Of a DNA stretch of 64,000 nt, positions 6,993 to 16,411 are shown in pieces; position 1 is the stretch's first letter; each line of letters begins with the position of its first letter. This DNA comes from an uncultured Coriobacteriaceae bacterium (GTDB lineage Bacteria; Actinomycetota; Coriobacteriia; Coriobacteriales; Atopobiaceae), in the NCBI GenBank assembly GCA_902788705.1, contig CADALE010000006.1:1-64000 (forward strand), read 5' to 3'. Under the pieces are notes generated by a model. The model was not told where the DNA came from and searched no databases. It saw nothing but the letters and a program-made list of their open reading frames with translations. The position numbers and the translations under genes are program-made.

Positions 6993-8390
6993 ATGAGTCG
7001 ATTCCGTCGCGGCCATGTCGTGGCCCGGAGCTGCCTCTTCGTTGCGCTCCTGCTGGCGGCCGCGCTCCTCATGCCGTCGGAGGCATATGCGCTCACCACC
7101 AACAAGGCAACGGCTCGGCCCAACGAGAACGGTGGCTCCAACGTCATCGGCGGCCTTGCCACGCGGCTTACCTGGGAGGGCACCGTCGAGGACGGCGAGA
7201 GCGTGTCGTCCGTCACGCTCGTGCTGCCCGAAGGGGGCACCTTCGCCGGCTCGTCCACCAAGATCACGGCCCTCGACGGCCTTGACCGCGCCGCCGTGGA
7301 CGGCTTCGCCACGGCCAACGACAACCAGCTTGTCGTGGTGTTCTCGCAGCCTGTCGACGAGGGCCTGCTTATCAGGCTCGAGGTGGAGGGCATGGCGTTT
7401 CCCTCCGAGGGCGGCGACGTCGTGGTGAGCGGCACCTACGAGAACGCGTCGGGCACGCAGCAACTGGCCGACTCCAAGCCCATTTCCACCATCGCCAACA
7501 CGTCGCTGCAGATGCTCGTGGCCACGCTTGACGAGATGGAGGCTGTGCAGGCGTGGAACTCCAACCCGTTCCTGGGCATGTTCTTCAAGCCGCAGCTGCT
7601 GGTCACGGCCTTCTCGTCACTGCTGCCGGGATGGTTGCTGTGCCTGGTCATCGTGGTCGTTGCCTATCCGTTTGCCATCGCATTGGGCCTCGTGTTCGCG
7701 TTCATGAAGATCTCGCGCCATCGGCTTGTGCGCGCCATCGCCATCGTGTACATCAATGTGCTGCGTGGCACGCCGCTCTTCCTGCAGATCTACATCATGT
7801 TCTTCGGTCTGCCCATGATGAACGTCAACATCGACAACAACGTGCTGGGTGTCATCGTCATCGCCATCAACGCGTCGGCCTACCTCGCCGAGATCTTCCG
7901 TGCGGGCATCCAGTCCATCCCACAGGGCCAGTACGAGGCCGCGTCCAGCCTGGGCATGAGCTACTTCCAGACCATGTTTAACATCATCCTGCCGCAGACC
8001 ATCCGTCGCGTCATACCCACCGTTACCAGCGACTTCATCACGTCGTACAAGGACACCTCGCTGCTGTCGTCGGTGGGCGTGATGGAGCTCATGATGTTTG
8101 CCAAGAACCTCACGTCGGTCTCGGGCAACATGACCCCCTACGTGGCCGCTGCCATCTTCTACCTCATCGTCACGCTGCCGCTGATCAAGGTGGTCACCTA
8201 CATCGAGAACCGCATGGCGCATGCCGAGCGCGGTGGCGGTCCCCGGCCGAAGGCTGGCGAGCGCAGCGCCGTGGAGGAGGCCGCTTCCGACGACCTTGCG
8301 GCCGCGGAGCTGTCCACGCATTTCGAGGGGCTTGGCGAGGGCCAGCTTGCGCCCGTGCCGGTCTTTGCCCGCATGGCTCAGGAGGTGTAG
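6993..8390 (+). CDS. amino-acid ABC transporter permease with N-terminal ectodomain
   Basis: A 465-residue protein, roughly twice the usual HisM/GlnP permease. Residues about 10-32 form a signal-type helix ending MPSEAYALT. Residues about 33-205 are a hydrophilic, probably external beta-rich region with no family I can name. From about residue 210 it is a standard permease with several membrane helices and the EAA loop GQYEAASSLGMSYFQ that contacts the ATPase. A hydrophilic tail of about 60 residues ends the protein. The start at 6993 follows AAAGGGGAGGGA. It sits between the binding proteins and the ATPase, only 3 nt before the latter. The ectodomain may dock or capture substrate; that is inference. 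Confidence 0.88.
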   Translation: MSRFRRGHVVARSCLFVALLLAAALLMPSEAYALTTNKATARPNENGGSNVIGGLATRLTWEGTVEDGESVSSVTLVLPEGGTFAGSSTKITALDGLDRAAVDGFATANDNQLVVVFSQPVDEGLLIRLEVEGMAFPSEGGDVVVSGTYENASGTQQLADSKPISTIANTSLQMLVATLDEMEAVQAWNSNPFLGMFFKPQLLVTAFSSLLPGWLLCLVIVVVAYPFAIALGLVFAFMKISRHRLVRAIAIVYINVLRGTPLFLQIYIMFFGLPMMNVNIDNNVLGVIVIAINASAYLAEIFRAGIQSIPQGQYEAASSLGMSYFQTMFNIILPQTIRRVIPTVTSDFITSYKDTSLLSSVGVMELMMFAKNLTSVSGNMTPYVAAAIFYLIVTLPLIKVVTYIENRMAHAERGGGPRPKAGERSAVEEAASDDLAAAELSTHFEGLGEGQLAPVPVFARMAQEV

Positions 8391-8393
8391 CTG

Positions 8394-9266
<873 letters not shown>

Positions 9267-9340
9267 TGGGCAGTCACGAGGCGTGCCCGTGACCCCACGA
9301 AGGTGCCTCGAGCGCCAGCACAAAACTGTTTCACATTTCC

Positions 9341-9388
9341 AACGGGCGTGACGCAGGCGCAATTTGCCAGCGTCACGCCCGTTTCTTG
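9341..9388 (+). terminator. terminator of the amino-acid ABC operon
   Basis: Perfect 14-bp stem AACGGGCGTGACGC / GCGTCACGCCCGTT with a 15-nt loop and a TTCTTGCT tail, ending the operon before the GlnR-like gene. Confidence 0.85.
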
Positions 9389-9446
9389 CTATCAAAACTC
9401 GAAAGAAGGCCAGCGTATGGGCGTTACGTGCGCCTTTTGGCACCAT

Positions 9447-9491
9447 TTGTGCTAGTCTTATTCGGTACGTATCTTTTCATATGTGTTTCAT
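9447..9491 (+). promoter_or_regulatory. promoter and direct repeats before the GlnR-like gene
   Basis: TTGTGC (9447-9452), 17 nt, TATCTT (9470-9475) is a candidate promoter. TTTCAT occurs at 9475-9480 and 9486-9491, an 11-nt direct repeat. On the minus strand this reads GAAAC-n6-GAAAA, a GlnR-like half-site pair, with CTTAC five bases before it. Autoregulation is possible but unproven. Confidence 0.4.
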
Positions 9492-9524
9492 TCTGTAAGC
9501 GGTACGAAAAAGGGGGTCTGCGGA

Positions 9525-10199
9525 ATGCATCATAAGAACATCCTGCATATAGCCCGAACCTCCCGCCACCATGACCATATGCGCGAACTCAGCCACTCCC
9601 TCGACGTGTCCATCGCGCTCGCCACGCCCGTCACCTTCCCCCAGGCCATCTCGTCGGGGCACGAGTTCGACCTGGTCATCCTCGATCCCGAGGGCATCGA
9701 CCACAACACCCTCAATGCTGTCGACTCGTTCATATCCGACAACGGCTTCATCCCGATGCTGCTGATCACCGACGAGGACAAGCTCGCGAAGATGCACCTG
9801 CCTGTCCAGGGGCGCAACGACTTCATCCTCTCAACTGCCGGCAAGGCCGAGTTTGAGGTGCGTTGCTCGCTTTTGCTGTGGCCAGGCGAGGAGAGCGCTC
9901 CCGCCGACATCGTCACCATCGACAACATGACCATCAACCTGGCCACCTACCAGGTGTACATCGACTCCGCGCCGGTTGACCTCACGCTCATGGAGTACTC
10001 GCTGCTGTCGTTCCTTGCCACGCACCCGTCGCGGGCCTACTCGCGCGAGACGCTGCTGCATCGCGTGTGGGGCTTCGAGTACTGCGGTGGCACCCGTACG
10101 GTTGACGTGCATATCCGTCGCGTGCGCTCGAAGGTCGGGCCTCAGGTGGCCGCCCACATCGTCACGGTGCGTGGCGTGGGCTACCTCTTCAAGCTGTAG
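9525..10199 (+). CDS. GlnR-like atypical OmpR-family regulator
   Basis: A 224-residue two-domain regulator. Residues about 1-115 form a degenerate receiver (FDLVILDPEG keeps the Asp, but the acidic pair and conserved Lys are not evident). Residues about 130-222 are a winged-helix DNA-binding domain ending GGTRTVDVHIRRVRSKVGP...VRGVGYLFKL. The linker LSTAGKAEFEVRCSLL and the winged helix resemble actinobacterial GlnR, an orphan regulator that works without a kinase. No sensor kinase is adjacent. The position beside the amino-acid ABC operon and GS-like gene supports a nitrogen role. The ATG at 9525 is preferred, preceded by AGGGGG. Assignment as GlnR is by remembered similarity, so moderate confidence. 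Confidence 0.75.
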   Translation: MHHKNILHIARTSRHHDHMRELSHSLDVSIALATPVTFPQAISSGHEFDLVILDPEGIDHNTLNAVDSFISDNGFIPMLLITDEDKLAKMHLPVQGRNDFILSTAGKAEFEVRCSLLLWPGEESAPADIVTIDNMTINLATYQVYIDSAPVDLTLMEYSLLSFLATHPSRAYSRETLLHRVWGFEYCGGTRTVDVHIRRVRSKVGPQVAAHIVTVRGVGYLFKL

Positions 10200-10345
10200 G
10201 GGCCTATCCTTCGCAACCAATCATCGCTTGCGTGACATTGGCCACGTGGCGTTGTCACGTGGCGGGACGCTCTGGCATTCGCAACTAAATGTCGCGTGCA
10301 TGGGGTACCATAACCATGTATGGACATCGGTTGGTTGGGGTTGCC

Positions 10346-11113
10346 ATGAAGGTTGGTCGCATCATATTGGGTGACATCACCATCGCGACGCTTGCGGTGG
10401 TGCTGTGGTCTCCCATCGTGGGACTCACGCCCTTCGATCCAAGCATCGTGCGCGCGGCGCTGGCCATCACCAGCTACGTGGCCATTCCCGCTGCCGCCGT
10501 GGCAATTAATCGCCCGCTGCTGGGCATGGGCTCGCAGGACGAGCCCCGCTCCATCAACCCCGAGGCCCGCGGTGATGACCATGGCAGGGGAGACGAGCTG
10601 TACGAGGCCCTCCAGCGCCAGTCCAAGCTCCAGCACGTGGGCGGTTACGCCTCGGACGCAGCCCGCCAGGTAGACGCCGCAAGGCGCAAGCGCCACCAGA
10701 TCATCGACATGCTGTCCACGGGCAAGCTCACGCCGGGCTCGCTGGCATGGTCGCGCTTTGCCTCGGGCATCGAGGAGGCCGAGTCCACCATCAGGCGCAA
10801 CGCCGCCCTCGTCTCGTCGGCATGCACGTCGTTTGACGGGAACGACTACGTGCAGCTGTACCAGTCGGTATCCTCGGGCACGTACCGCGACGACAACATC
10901 GACGACGACCTCCAGATTGAGCGGCTGCGCATCTACCAAGAGACCATCTCCCAGCTCAAGGGCATCGTGGGTAACAACGAGCAGCTCCTTCTGGAGCTCG
11001 ACCGCTTTGCCTCGGAGGTCTCCATGCAGGCCATGACCCCGTCGGACGAGAGCTCCGAGCGGATGCTCGCCGAGATGAGGGTGCTGATAGAGGAAGCTCG
11101 CCGCTACGACTGA
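10346..11113 (+). CDS. XpaC-like membrane-associated protein
   Basis: A 255-residue protein with two N-terminal hydrophobic segments (about residues 5-25 and 33-52) and a long charged, helical C-terminal region (EEAESTIRRNAALVSSAC, LRIYQETISQLKGIVG). It resembles XpaC-type proteins that sit next to TelA homologues in B. subtilis and elsewhere, and here too a TelA gene lies two genes downstream. The start is uncertain: ATG at 10346 has TTGGGG before it, while in-frame ATGs at 10316 and 10289 are possible. TACCAT at 10307 may be a -10. Exact function unknown; probably envelope stress related. Confidence 0.6.
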   Translation: MKVGRIILGDITIATLAVVLWSPIVGLTPFDPSIVRAALAITSYVAIPAAAVAINRPLLGMGSQDEPRSINPEARGDDHGRGDELYEALQRQSKLQHVGGYASDAARQVDAARRKRHQIIDMLSTGKLTPGSLAWSRFASGIEEAESTIRRNAALVSSACTSFDGNDYVQLYQSVSSGTYRDDNIDDDLQIERLRIYQETISQLKGIVGNNEQLLLELDRFASEVSMQAMTPSDESSERMLAEMRVLIEEARRYD

Positions 11114-11138
11114 CGGCAGTCAATAAGAAGGGGCAAGA

Positions 11139-12842
11139 ATGGCAAGCAACAAGAACGGCGCTTTGGGCAGGGTTGTCTTCGCGGGCGCGCTGGTGCTCGT
11201 GTTCGTCCTCGCGCTCGGGGGCATCTGGGCCCTGCGCAACTGGAACAAGAGCGACCGCGTGATAGACGCAGAGGACGCGTCGCGCACCATCACAAACCTG
11301 TACAACAGGATCGATCCCGAGACCGCCGCTCCCATCAAGGAGGCGGTGGACGCCAGCGACATGCTGGCCGAGGCCGACGAGCTGCCCGATATCGACACCT
11401 GCGAGGTCACCGTTTTCGGCGGCGAGGGCGCCCCTGAGCTGTGGGCATCGGGCGAGAAGAGCGGCAGCGGCACCGACGGCTGGATGCGCGAGATGGCCGA
11501 GGCCTACAACCGCTCCGGGCGCACAGTGGACGGAGAGGTGGCCTCCATCACGCTGCGCAAGGTGTCCTCGGGCCTGTCGGTTGACTACATCGCCTCGGGC
11601 AAGGCCGTGCCGGCCGGCTACTCGCCGTCCAACATGCTGTGGGTACGCCTGCTCAACGCGCGCGGGGTCAGCACCACCACGGTCACCGAGCGCACGGTTG
11701 GCAACCTGGCGGGCATCGCCCTTTCCAACGACAAGCGTGACTGGCTGGCCTCCGAGTACGGCTCGACGGGCCTTTCGGCCATCGTGAGTGCCGTCACCGA
11801 GGGCGAGCTGGTGGTTGGCTACACCAATCCCAACACCTCAGCTGCGGGCCTCAACCTGCTGGCTGCGGCACTTGACTACTTCGATCAGGCCAATCCCGTG
11901 TCCAGCGAGGCGCTTTCCGGCTTCGCGGCGTTCCAGTCAAACATCCCCTTCGTGGCCATGACCACCCAGCAGATGCGCGACGCCGCGCAGCGAGGCAGCC
12001 TTGACGGCTTCGTTACCGAGCTGCAGGTGTACAACCTCGATGCCGACCTGCAGCGCAACTACGCCTTCCTGCCCTTTGGCTGGCGGCACGACAACCCGCT
12101 CGTGGCCATCGAGGGCACCAGCGAGCACGACCAGGCCATCCTGGCCGACTTCGCGGCCTTCTGTGCCGAGGAGGGTGGCAGCCTTGCCAAGGAGTACGGC
12201 TTCGACCAGATGGACACCTACCAGAGCGAGTCGCAGATGCCCGAGGGCTCCACGCTCGTGCGTGAGCTAGAGGCATACAAGGAGAACAAGGACGCTGGCT
12301 CGGCCGTCATCGCGGTGTTCGTGTGCGACGTCTCGGGCTCCATGGTGGGCGAGCCCATCCAGACCCTGCAGTCGTCGCTCGTCAACTCCATGCGCTACAT
12401 CGGCAAGGGCAACTACGTGGGCCTCGTCTCGTTCAACGGCGACGTCACCATCAACGTGCCCATCGCCAAGTTCGACATGAACCAGCAGGCGCTCTTCAAG
12501 GGCGCCGTCACCAAGGGGCTGCGTGCCGCCGGCAACACGGCCACCATCGACGGCGTCATCGTCGGCGCGAAGATGATCCAAGACGCCCTCGTCGAGCACC
12601 CCGACGCGAAGCCCATGCTGTTCGTGCTGTCCGACGGCCAGCAGAACGCAGGCCACTCGCTGCGCGACATCGAGGACGCCCTCGTGGGCCTGCGCATCCC
12701 GGTGTACACCATCGCCTATGGCAGCGACGCCGACATCGTGTCGCTCAAGGCCATCTCGGCCATCAACGAGGCAACCACCATCAACGCCTCCACCGACGAC
12801 ATCATCTACCAGCTTAAGAGCCTCTTCAACGCCAACATGTAG
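11139..12842 (+). CDS. membrane-anchored binding-protein/VWA domain protein
   Basis: A 567-residue protein with one N-terminal membrane helix (about residues 12-34). An extracellular solute-binding-like region follows (about 75-370; FAAFCAEEGGSLAKEYGF), then a von Willebrand A domain (about 385-560). The VWA has a complete MIDAS: CDVSGSM, the Thr in GNTATIDG and the Asp in VLSDGQQ, so it should bind a divalent metal and a protein ligand. The ribosome site is AAGAAGGGG, 25 nt after the previous gene. It is cotranscribed with the XpaC-like gene and telA. The architecture is seen with tellurite/stress genes; its ligand is unknown. Confidence 0.8.
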   Translation: MASNKNGALGRVVFAGALVLVFVLALGGIWALRNWNKSDRVIDAEDASRTITNLYNRIDPETAAPIKEAVDASDMLAEADELPDIDTCEVTVFGGEGAPELWASGEKSGSGTDGWMREMAEAYNRSGRTVDGEVASITLRKVSSGLSVDYIASGKAVPAGYSPSNMLWVRLLNARGVSTTTVTERTVGNLAGIALSNDKRDWLASEYGSTGLSAIVSAVTEGELVVGYTNPNTSAAGLNLLAAALDYFDQANPVSSEALSGFAAFQSNIPFVAMTTQQMRDAAQRGSLDGFVTELQVYNLDADLQRNYAFLPFGWRHDNPLVAIEGTSEHDQAILADFAAFCAEEGGSLAKEYGFDQMDTYQSESQMPEGSTLVRELEAYKENKDAGSAVIAVFVCDVSGSMVGEPIQTLQSSLVNSMRYIGKGNYVGLVSFNGDVTINVPIAKFDMNQQALFKGAVTKGLRAAGNTATIDGVIVGAKMIQDALVEHPDAKPMLFVLSDGQQNAGHSLRDIEDALVGLRIPVYTIAYGSDADIVSLKAISAINEATTINASTDDIIYQLKSLFNANM

Positions 12843-12888
12843 CGCGTGCCGCAAGCAGCCAAGCGCTTCGAGAGAAGGAGCAACCCAC

Positions 12889-14058
12889 ATGACCACCGAG
12901 AACCCCTTTGCCCTGATCGTTCCCGATCCTGACGAGATCTCCGGCGAGGTGGAGGCCAAGCTGGCCGTAAGCGACGCCCAGCACCAGGCCACCGGAAGCG
13001 TCGCTGACCAGCAGGCCGACGCCATCATGTCCATCGACCTCAGCGATCTGCAGAGCCGCGAGCAGGCACGTCGCGCCATCGAGCAGCTGGGCGCTGGAAC
13101 CACGGCGCTCTCCGCCTCGCAGAGCCGCATGACCGCCACCTCGCTGCAGGCCCTGGCCGAGCAGGGAACGAACGGCTCCGAGATTGCCAGCAGCCTCTCC
13201 GACCTGGCCATCCGCATGCGCAGGCTTGACCCCTCCCACATCGACTTCGCACGCAGGGGCCTGCTGTCGCGCCTGCACGACCCCGTGGAGCGCTACTTCG
13301 AGCAGTTCCGCAGCGCTCGCGCCGAGATCGAGACGGTGATGGTGAGCCTCAAGCACGGCCGCGACACGCTGGCCGCCGACAACGTCGAGCTTGAGCGCCA
13401 GGAGGTCGCCTTGGTGAAGGACTCCCAGCAGCTGGCCAAGGAGCTTGACATGGCCAACCAGCTGGAGGATGCCCTCACGGCCGCCATCGAGCGCGCCGAG
13501 GCCGAGGGCGTCGACCCCGAGCGCGTCCGCTTCGTGCGCCAGGAGATCCTGTTCCCGCTCGAGCAGAAGCGCCAGGACCTACAGACGCTGCTTGCGGTCA
13601 ACCAGCAGGGCATCGTGGCCATGTCGGTGCTGCGCGAGAACAACCGTGCGCTCATGACCAACATCGACCGCACCAGCCAGATCAGCCTGCGGGCCCTCGA
13701 CACGGGCGTCATGATCCAGCGTGCCCTGCACGACCAGCAGGCACAGATGGAGAAGGTAAAGATGGTGGGCGAGGTCACCGAGTCCATCATCCGCGGCAAC
13801 GCCGAGGCGCTGCGCACCCAGGGCGCCGAGATCCAGCGGCAGTCCTCCGAGGCCATGATTGACCCCTCGGTCATCAAGGAGAGCTTCGAGATGGTGTTCG
13901 CGGCACTCGAGGAGGGCGACGCCTATCGCGAGGCCGCCATCCCGCGCATGCAGGCCACCATCGCTGAGCTGCAGGACATCACCGACCGCGGGCAGGCGCG
14001 GCTTGACCGCCTTGCGCAGGCCGGGCGCCTGGCGCTTGAGGAGGGCGGCAACCAGTAG
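12889..14058 (+). CDS. toxic anion resistance protein, TelA family
   Basis: A 389-residue, almost wholly helical, soluble protein of the TelA/KlaA/YaaN family. Recognisable pieces are DPVERYFEQFRSARAEIETVM, the stretch QEILFPLEQKRQDLQTLLAVNQQG, MSVLRENNRALMTNIDRT, and ALDTGVMIQRALHDQQ. The family is linked to tellurite and colicin tolerance and to envelope stress, but the biochemistry is not known. AGAAGGAG precedes the ATG at 12889. It is third in the XpaC-like / VWA / TelA operon, which ends at a very strong hairpin just downstream. Confidence 0.88.
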   Translation: MTTENPFALIVPDPDEISGEVEAKLAVSDAQHQATGSVADQQADAIMSIDLSDLQSREQARRAIEQLGAGTTALSASQSRMTATSLQALAEQGTNGSEIASSLSDLAIRMRRLDPSHIDFARRGLLSRLHDPVERYFEQFRSARAEIETVMVSLKHGRDTLAADNVELERQEVALVKDSQQLAKELDMANQLEDALTAAIERAEAEGVDPERVRFVRQEILFPLEQKRQDLQTLLAVNQQGIVAMSVLRENNRALMTNIDRTSQISLRALDTGVMIQRALHDQQAQMEKVKMVGEVTESIIRGNAEALRTQGAEIQRQSSEAMIDPSVIKESFEMVFAALEEGDAYREAAIPRMQATIAELQDITDRGQARLDRLAQAGRLALEEGGNQ

Positions 14059-14097
14059 CCGGCAGGCGCGTAGCACGTAGCCACCAATCGCCCATGT

Positions 14098-14152
14098 AGC
14101 GGCGTCCCTCCCGGATAGGTCGTCTTTCCTATCCGGGAGGGACGCCGCTTTT
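14098..14152 (+). terminator. strong terminator after the TelA operon
   Basis: A perfect 21-bp inverted repeat, arms 14098-14118 and 14129-14149, with a 10-nt loop and TTTT tail. Confidence 0.92.
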
Positions 14153-14314
14153 CCGGTCGCGTCTCGCGCATCGGGACATGGCCCTTTCAGGAAGCAAGAA
14201 GGTTGGTCACGGCTGCGTGTTTTTTGCGCTCCGTCCGGTATCCCTCGCGACAGGAGGGGTACATTCACCTGTGAGCGCCACCGTGGCGCTTCATCAGGAT
14301 ATGAGGTGATTCGT

Positions 14315-15997
14315 ATGGATGACGAGAGGACCAACCTTCCTCAGGACCCAGGGGGCGACCAGCCTTGGTCGCAGCAGGAGACCACGAGCCTCTCAGGCCC
14401 CGACTCCGCAGACCCGACGCAGGAGCGTCCCGCAACGGTTCCCGTCGCGCAGGAGCCTTCGTATGGCGACTACCCGCAGGCCTCTGGCCAGAGTGCCTAC
14501 GGGCAGCAGCCGAGCGCACAACAGGCCTATGGCGCGCCCGTGTTCCCGCAGGGCTACCAGGGCCAGACGGCCGACCCTTACCAGCAGTCGGCCTACCAAC
14601 AGACCTACCAGCAGCCTACCTTCCGACAGGAGGCCTACCAGCAGGGATATGACCCCCAGGGGTATGGCTACCAGCCGCAGCAGGCTTCCTTGGCCTCCTA
14701 TGAGGCTCCGCAGAAGAAGCAGCGCGTTGGGCTGAGGTCAGCCCTCTTTGGTCTGGCAGGAGGCATCGTCGGCGCGTTGGCCGTGGTGCTGGCGCTGCGC
14801 GCTGGCGGGCTTATTGGCAGGACCACCGTCACGCAGGTCACGCAGGAGAGCGCCGCAGGCCAGACCATCTCCATCACTACGAACGACCAGGACGTCACCG
14901 TGTCGCAGGCTGTTGCCGCGAAGGCCCTCCCGTCGGTCGTCTCGGTGTACGTGACTACCCCCGAGGGGTCGGGTCTGGGCTCGGGCGTCATCCTTGACAC
15001 CGAGGGCAACATCCTCACCAACTGGCATGTGGCTGGCGACGCGACGGCCATCAACGTGAGCATCGGCGGCAAGAACTACGACGCCACCCTTGTGGGCGGC
15101 GATGCCTCGTCCGACCTCGCGGTGGTCCACGCCGAGCTGAACGGCGACACGGTCACCCCCATCGAGGTGGGCGACTCCGACGCGCTCGTGGTGGGGGACT
15201 GGGTGATGACCATCGGAAGCCCCTTCGGGCTTGACCAGTCGGTCTCGGCGGGCATCGTGAGCTCGCTTGCCCGCAACGAGCTGATGACCTCCACCTACGG
15301 GACCACCATCTACGCCAACCTGATCCAGACCGACGCCTCCATCAACCCCGGCAACTCCGGCGGAGCGCTGGTCAACAGCAAGGGCCAGCTGGTGGGCATC
15401 TGCACGCTGTTCTCGTCTGACACCGAGAGCTTTGCCGGCATCGGCTTTGCCATCCCCGGCAACTATGCCGTCCAGATTGCCAACAAGATCATCGCGGGCG
15501 AGCAGGTTACCCATGCCTATATCGGCCTCACCATGCAGACGGTGAACGCGCAGAACGCAGCGGCCAACAACCTTGCCGTCAACCAGGGCGCCTATGTGGT
15601 GGAGGTTGCCGAGGGCAGCCCGGCCGAGGCTGCGGGCATCCAGAGCGGCGACATCGTCATCGCCATGGGTGGGCAGCAGATCACCTCGGCTGACGGCATG
15701 ATCCTGGCGGTTCGCAGCCACAACATCGGCGAGACCGTCAGCGTGACGGTGATGCGCGGCAGCGAGGAGCTTGCCTTCGACGTGACGCTGGGCTCTGACG
15801 AGGCGCTGCAGGCCCTGCAACAGCAGCAGCTTCAGGAGCAGCAACAGCAGCAGGAGCAGTACCTGCAGCAAAACCCGTACGGCAACGGCCCGGTTGGGGA
15901 TGGCTACGGCAACGACGGCTACGATGACATCCTCGAGGAGCTGTACGAGTACCTGTACAACAACAACCACGGCGGCAGCTACGAGCTGGGGGAGTAG
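14315..15997 (+). CDS. HtrA/DegP-type membrane serine protease
   Basis: A 560-residue envelope protease for misfolded proteins. Residues 1-130 are a cytoplasmic Gln/Tyr/Pro-rich low-complexity region (SAYGQQPSAQQAYG). A membrane helix (about 145-167) follows, then a trypsin-like domain with catalytic His (NWHVAGDA), Asp (SSDLAVV) and Ser (NPGNSGGALV), and one PDZ domain (about 400-490). A Gln-rich tail with poly-Gln and an acidic Tyr-rich end (ILEELYEYLYNN) closes the protein. ATG 14315 is preceded by GAGGTG; a GTG at 14306 would overlap that site. Both low-complexity tails are unusual additions to the family. Confidence 0.93.
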   Translation: MDDERTNLPQDPGGDQPWSQQETTSLSGPDSADPTQERPATVPVAQEPSYGDYPQASGQSAYGQQPSAQQAYGAPVFPQGYQGQTADPYQQSAYQQTYQQPTFRQEAYQQGYDPQGYGYQPQQASLASYEAPQKKQRVGLRSALFGLAGGIVGALAVVLALRAGGLIGRTTVTQVTQESAAGQTISITTNDQDVTVSQAVAAKALPSVVSVYVTTPEGSGLGSGVILDTEGNILTNWHVAGDATAINVSIGGKNYDATLVGGDASSDLAVVHAELNGDTVTPIEVGDSDALVVGDWVMTIGSPFGLDQSVSAGIVSSLARNELMTSTYGTTIYANLIQTDASINPGNSGGALVNSKGQLVGICTLFSSDTESFAGIGFAIPGNYAVQIANKIIAGEQVTHAYIGLTMQTVNAQNAAANNLAVNQGAYVVEVAEGSPAEAAGIQSGDIVIAMGGQQITSADGMILAVRSHNIGETVSVTVMRGSEELAFDVTLGSDEALQALQQQQLQEQQQQQEQYLQQNPYGNGPVGDGYGNDGYDDILEELYEYLYNNNHGGSYELGE

Positions 15998-16025
15998 CGG
16001 GCAACGCACCATCAAAGCAAGCAGA

Positions 16026-16053
16026 GGGGCCATCCAACCGGGTGGCCCCTTTT
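16026..16053 (+). terminator. terminator after htrA
   Basis: Ten-bp stem GGGGCCATCC / GGGTGGCCCC (one mismatch), 4-nt loop, then TTTT. Confidence 0.85.
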
Positions 16054-16148
16054 CAGTCAAGGCGTTGCGAAACGACGCGGCACCAGATGTCGTAGAGTAT
16101 TCTTCAGTTGAAGGATGTGCCCGCAAGGGGTACGAGAGAGGAGAGCCC

Positions 16149-16289
16149 ATGGCCGAGTGGGGAACCTGCTGGGGTTGCAGGTATCTGGATTCGAGCGAGC
16201 GCGACGGCGAGAAGTGCTACTGCGAGTGGTATCGCACGTACGAGTACCCTGGCGAGCTGCAGAAGTGCGAGCACCGCGACAGCAACTAG
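16149..16289 (+). CDS. small cysteine-rich protein
   Basis: A 46-residue protein with five cysteines at residues 7, 10, 23, 25 and 40 (CWGC, CYC, KCEH) plus His42, a spacing suggestive of one zinc or Fe-S site. It has five Tyr and three Trp. A strong GAGAGGAGA ribosome site precedes the ATG, TATTCT at 16097 may be a -10, and a good terminator follows, so it is likely a real monocistronic gene. I do not recognise a family. Confidence 0.65.
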   Translation: MAEWGTCWGCRYLDSSERDGEKCYCEWYRTYEYPGELQKCEHRDSN

Positions 16290-16320
16290 CGGCAGCCACG
16301 CCACAGGGCACGGCACGGAG

Positions 16321-16359
16321 GGGCCGGGAACGACAGTCGTCGTCCCCGGCTCTTTTTTG
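16321..16359 (+). terminator. terminator after the Cys-rich gene
   Basis: A 14-bp near-perfect stem (arms 16321-16334 and 16339-16352) followed by TTTTTT. Confidence 0.9.
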
Positions 16360-16411
16360 TCCGGCGAGCGGAGTATCCTTATCATGGCAAACGACGATGG
16401 GGGGAGGGTCT

